DNA of 22,571 bases, taken from NCBI GenBank assembly GCA_010094045.1, contig ML986861.1, positions 3,182 to 25,752 of the forward strand, in the 5' to 3' direction. The translations under genes and the position numbers were made by a program. Of the stretch, positions 20,130 through 22,571 are shown piece by piece. The notes under the pieces are model-generated. The model saw nothing but the letters and a program-made list of their open reading frames with translations, was not told where the DNA came from and did not search any database. Numbering within the stretch: the first letter of the stretch is position 1; each line of letters starts with the position of its first letter. This DNA is from Lojkania enalia (lineage: Eukaryota; Ascomycota; Dothideomycetes; Pleosporales).

Positions 20130-21818
20130 TTACTTAATACTAATAAGAGATTCTATATATAATATACTATTATCTAATTCAGAATTTTCTCTACTATCCT
20201 TTTAGCACGTATAAGCGTTATATCTAGTCTTACTACAGTTACTATAGTAGCGTTAAACTGGTTAAGCCCTTTCTTAAGTATCAGTACTACAAGTCTTCTT
20301 AAAGGGCTGAAAGTTTATAGATACTTTAGCAGCTATATATAAAGATCCCTCGCTATATAATACTATACTGCTATACTAAATATACTTTCTTTTACGCGTT
20401 TTATACTTAGTTACTTCTTCTAATTACCTTTTAAGCTTAGAGTTGTAAGTTTAAAGAAGTATATTCTAATATAGTATTAATTTAGCATCTTTTATAAGCT
20501 ATAAGAATCCTTCTTACACCTCTTTTAGTAATCATATAAAGAACTTTCATATAAGTATTAATTATAACCCAAATTTATATATATTACTTAGAGTTTTAGA
20601 CTATTAGAAGTCTTCTTATAGAAGTAGTTCTAGTAGGGTATATAGTTATATATTAAGGCAATCTAATATAACCTGCGCGTTTAGAGGAATAATTCCTATT
20701 ACTTTAAAGGCCTTTTAATAGTTCTTATACGTAAATACGTTAAAAAACGCGCTCTTAAAAGATGGAAGAAAGCCTTCTTTATTAATATAGTAGACGCGTC
20801 GGCGCGCTAAGTTTTATATATATTATAAGTACTTTAGCTTTAACAGCAAGAAGTAAACGATATTAAGAGGCTAAAGTATATACAATAAATAAGAAGGTAT
20901 ATAAAGTGTTAAGATCTTTTATACGAGGTAGTAATTTTTAAATTTCTGGTTAAGGTAGCTTTTATAGCCGTCTAAAATAAGTAGCCTGTACAACTTTACC
21001 TAACATATCTTTATATACTTATTAAAGTGCTTTAGCTACTTAAGATTAAGCATATTATTTGTCTAGCCGTTCTTAGAGACTGAAATTTTTCAATCGTATA
21101 GTATACCTACTTCTTTATACTATATAGAGATATAGACGCGTCCTTTATAGATAATAAATAGCGGGGTTATATATACAGCAGTATAGATACTCTAGATAAC
21201 TATAACCTACTTACGATTACCTAGCTATATAAGAGTAGGTCTTATACAACGTTTTAAACCTGTAACAACTTTTATAGTACTAATAATATCTATCTAAAAG
21301 CCTGTCTTATTAAAGTTATAGATATTATTATTATATATACTATATTTCGCAATTATATTCTATACGAGCTTAAACTATATGTTAATAACCTCTAAATTCT
21401 CTTGTTTTATTCTTTAGCAATCCTTTACTTAATTAAAGGCTATTTTAAGCTCGTTTATACGCGTTATAAATTATTTAGACTAATTCTTTCCTATAGGTAT
21501 TCTACTATATACGCCTAATAGTTTATCTACTATATCTACTACCTTATATAGCCAGGGCGTAAATTCTTATAAATTAAGGTTAAGAATATATTATACAATT
21601 GTTTATTCTTCAGTTACTATAAGCTTCTAGTAATTTAGTTGTATACGAGGGCGAAACGCGATTCTATAAAGTTGAGTAGAGAGTTGTTAATATTATACGT
21701 TAAAAGCTATAGTAGCGCGTTATACGCTCTTAAACTGGCCTAATTTATACGCCTATAAGGTAAGCTCAATTCTACCTTCTTATTAAATTAATAGAAGGTT
21801 GTATTGTAGATTTATTAT
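20130..21818 (-). pseudogene. Pogo-2 transposase (HTH, CENP-B-like domain, DD35D, CCHC knuckle)
   Basis: Cut-and-paste transposase, 562 codons plus stop from a likely ATA start (ancestral ATG) at 21818 to TAA 20132-20130, all in one frame. N-terminal helix-turn-helix of psq type (about 21770-21640) and a CENP-B/Tc5-like second DNA-binding domain (about 21620-21400). DDE_1 catalytic core: first Asp is Asn (AAT 21311), second Asp intact (GAC 20972), third Asp is Asn (AAT 20864), spacing 113 and D-x35-D. C-terminal CCHC zinc knuckle at 20246-20205 with two Cys left (TGT 20237, TGC 20207). The length is typical of the family. It is inactive because of many TAG/TAA codons. Confidence 0.9.
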
Positions 21819-21842
21819 AGTTCGTACGTAGTATTTATAATA

Positions 21843-21890
21843 CTAAGAAAAAGTGGCCGCTTTAATAGTTTGGCCGCTTTAATAGTAGAA
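21843..21890. repeat. Pogo-2 TIR (right on plus strand) with two 17-bp direct repeats
   Basis: Contains GTGGCCGCTTTAATAGT (21853-21869) followed directly by TTGGCCGCTTTAATAGT (21870-21886). These are probable transposase-binding sites. This TIR is the least mutated of the three in the window. Confidence 0.92.
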
Positions 21891-21892
21891 TA

Positions 21893-22571
21893 CATTAATA
21901 CTAACCTAGATATTATCTAGTATAAGAATAAGAAAGTACTGTTTATAAGAGCCTATCTAATAGGTAAACTACTCGACTAGTTCTAGTCCTTCCTAATAGA
22001 TTTTAAGAACTACGTAGAAGAATACTAGAAAAGTAAAACTAAAGTAATATTCGCGAGCCTAATATATTTCTAATAGAAACTTAAACTAGTATTTAGAGAT
22101 ATTAACAAAATACGAGTAGTAGAAAATAGACTCTATAACCTAGTTTAATTAGAATCTATTACTTTATATATATTAAGTTTTTAATAGCTCTTAAATAAAG
22201 TTATATAGAACAACTATAGTATAATAGTAAAGTTCTATAGAGGATTAAAAATAGAGATAAGAAGGGTAATAATATATATAGAATAACCTTAGGACCTAGT
22301 ATTATACTTCTAACTAGTAAAAAGAATTAATAATAAACTGTACTAGTTTAAGAATAAGAAAAGATAGGCGTACTATTAAAAGGTACGTTTTTTAGTAAGA
22401 GCTGCTAACGCGGGCGGACCTATAGATCTAAGCGCTACTAGAGAAAAGAAGCCTAAGTTATAAGCGATACAAGAAAAGAAGACTTAGAAGAAAGATGTTA
22501 AATACTACAATTATTAGAAACTAGAATATATAGTAAAAGAATATTAAAGTAAAAAGAAAGAAAAGAAAAAC
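21893..22571 (+). pseudogene. Element D gag, capsid and zinc knuckle (runs off window)
   Basis: Continuation of D gag in the frame starting at multiples of 3. It reads as a Retrotrans_gag capsid (about 21900-22330), a basic linker, and a CCHC knuckle at 22503-22544 with exact C-x2-C-x4-H-x4-C spacing. All four ligands are now Tyr (TAC 22503, TAT 22512, TAT 22527, TAT 22542), as expected from C-to-T and G-to-A changes. It ends in a Lys-rich tail at the window edge. Packaging protein of the element in its active form. Confidence 0.82.

Larger units (their letters stand above)
20052..21890 (-). mobile_element. Pogo-2: full-length Fot1/pogo DNA transposon
   Basis: 1839 bp with 48-bp terminal inverted repeats (20052-20099 and 21843-21890) and a TA duplication, the target of Tc1/mariner-pogo elements. 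It has one transposase gene on the minus strand. Size, TIR length and TA target fit the Fot1-like family of filamentous fungi. Inserted in gag of D. RIP-mutated, but no indel is seen in the gene. Confidence 0.93.
1..22571. other. RIP-degraded, AT-rich transposon cluster
   Basis: Nearly every base belongs to a recognisable mobile-element remnant. TpA is very common, while CpA and TpG are rare except at 6892-7095. Stops in the ancestral frames are TAG or TAA where Gln or Trp is expected, TGA is rare, and ATG starts read ATA. Paralogous copies (1-1365 versus 13026-14348; 17531-19217 versus about 2548-4233) align without net gaps and differ by transitions. This fits repeat-induced point mutation, a pre-meiotic C-to-T process of Pezizomycotina favouring CpA. 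Dinucleotide impressions are by eye; a RIP-index calculation was not run. No long open frame survives. Confidence 0.93.
19218..22571 (+). mobile_element. Element D: third LTR retrotransposon, left end only, split by pogo-2
   Basis: Similarity of A'' to A stops at 19217 and a different retroelement begins. It has a candidate 5' LTR (19218-19584), a leader, and a gag that is interrupted by pogo-2 and continues to the window end just after its zinc knuckle. Pol and the 3' LTR lie outside. The gag type suggests Ty3/Gypsy, but without pol this is not proven. Confidence 0.75.

Noticed and set aside
1..22571. Mitochondrial or centromeric origin because of high A+T
   Set aside because: The A+T excess follows RIP-type transitions in nuclear retrotransposons and pogo elements. 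No mitochondrial genes or satellite arrays are present. A centromere location is possible but has no sequence support.
1..22571. Host genes, tRNA, rRNA or CRISPR arrays
   Set aside because: Both strands were scanned for coherent frames, conserved tRNA boxes and regularly spaced repeats; everything readable belongs to transposable elements.

Overview
The window is a stack of dead transposable elements from the AT-rich, RIP-mutated repeat compartment of what is most likely a filamentous ascomycete (Pezizomycotina). By eye the DNA is strongly A+T rich, TpA is everywhere, and CpA and TpG are scarce almost throughout. Reading frames are full of TAG and TAA at positions where Gln or Trp codons would be expected, TGA is rare, and start codons have become ATA. 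Aligned paralogues differ by C/T and G/A transitions with no net gaps. This is the signature of repeat-induced point mutation (RIP). I see no intact protein gene, no host gene, no tRNA or rRNA and no CRISPR array. The species cannot be named from the sequence.

Layout. 1-1365 is an inverted fragment (A') of a Gypsy element. 1366-16223 is a near-complete chromovirus-type Gypsy element (A) with LTR, gag, protease, reverse transcriptase, RNase H, integrase, chromodomain and LTR. A is split inside RNase H by a second complete chromovirus (B, 5336-13020, two 540-bp LTRs, TSD TAAAG). B's gag is itself split by a 204-bp solo LTR (E, 6892-7095, TSD GATAC), which still has normal CA and TG content and is the only clearly un-RIPped sequence here. 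To the right, 16224-17528 is a 5'-truncated Fot1/pogo DNA transposon on the plus strand. It abuts a second fragment of the A family (A'', gag to the start of RT, 17531-19217). At 19218 a third LTR element (D) begins and runs off the window. D's gag is split by a full-length pogo element on the minus strand (20052-21890, 48-bp TIRs, TA duplication).

Relative ages from nesting: A'' is older than pogo-1 and older than D; D is older than pogo-2; A is younger than the A' and pogo-1 sequence it abuts; B is younger than A; E is youngest. Removing B, E or pogo-2 together with one target duplication rejoins the host reading frame to the exact codon, which is strong internal support for the boundaries. 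A' also carries the pre-insertion (empty) version of the B target site.

The least routine observations are: an apparent antisense accessory frame between chromodomain and 3' LTR in B, and possibly another in A; a textbook A-AAA-AAC minus-1 frameshift site at the gag/pol junction of B; the un-RIPped solo LTR with four GATATC-centred 12-bp repeats; and the mismatched flanks of A, which suggest ectopic recombination. I found no convincing new biological system beyond these element-level features.
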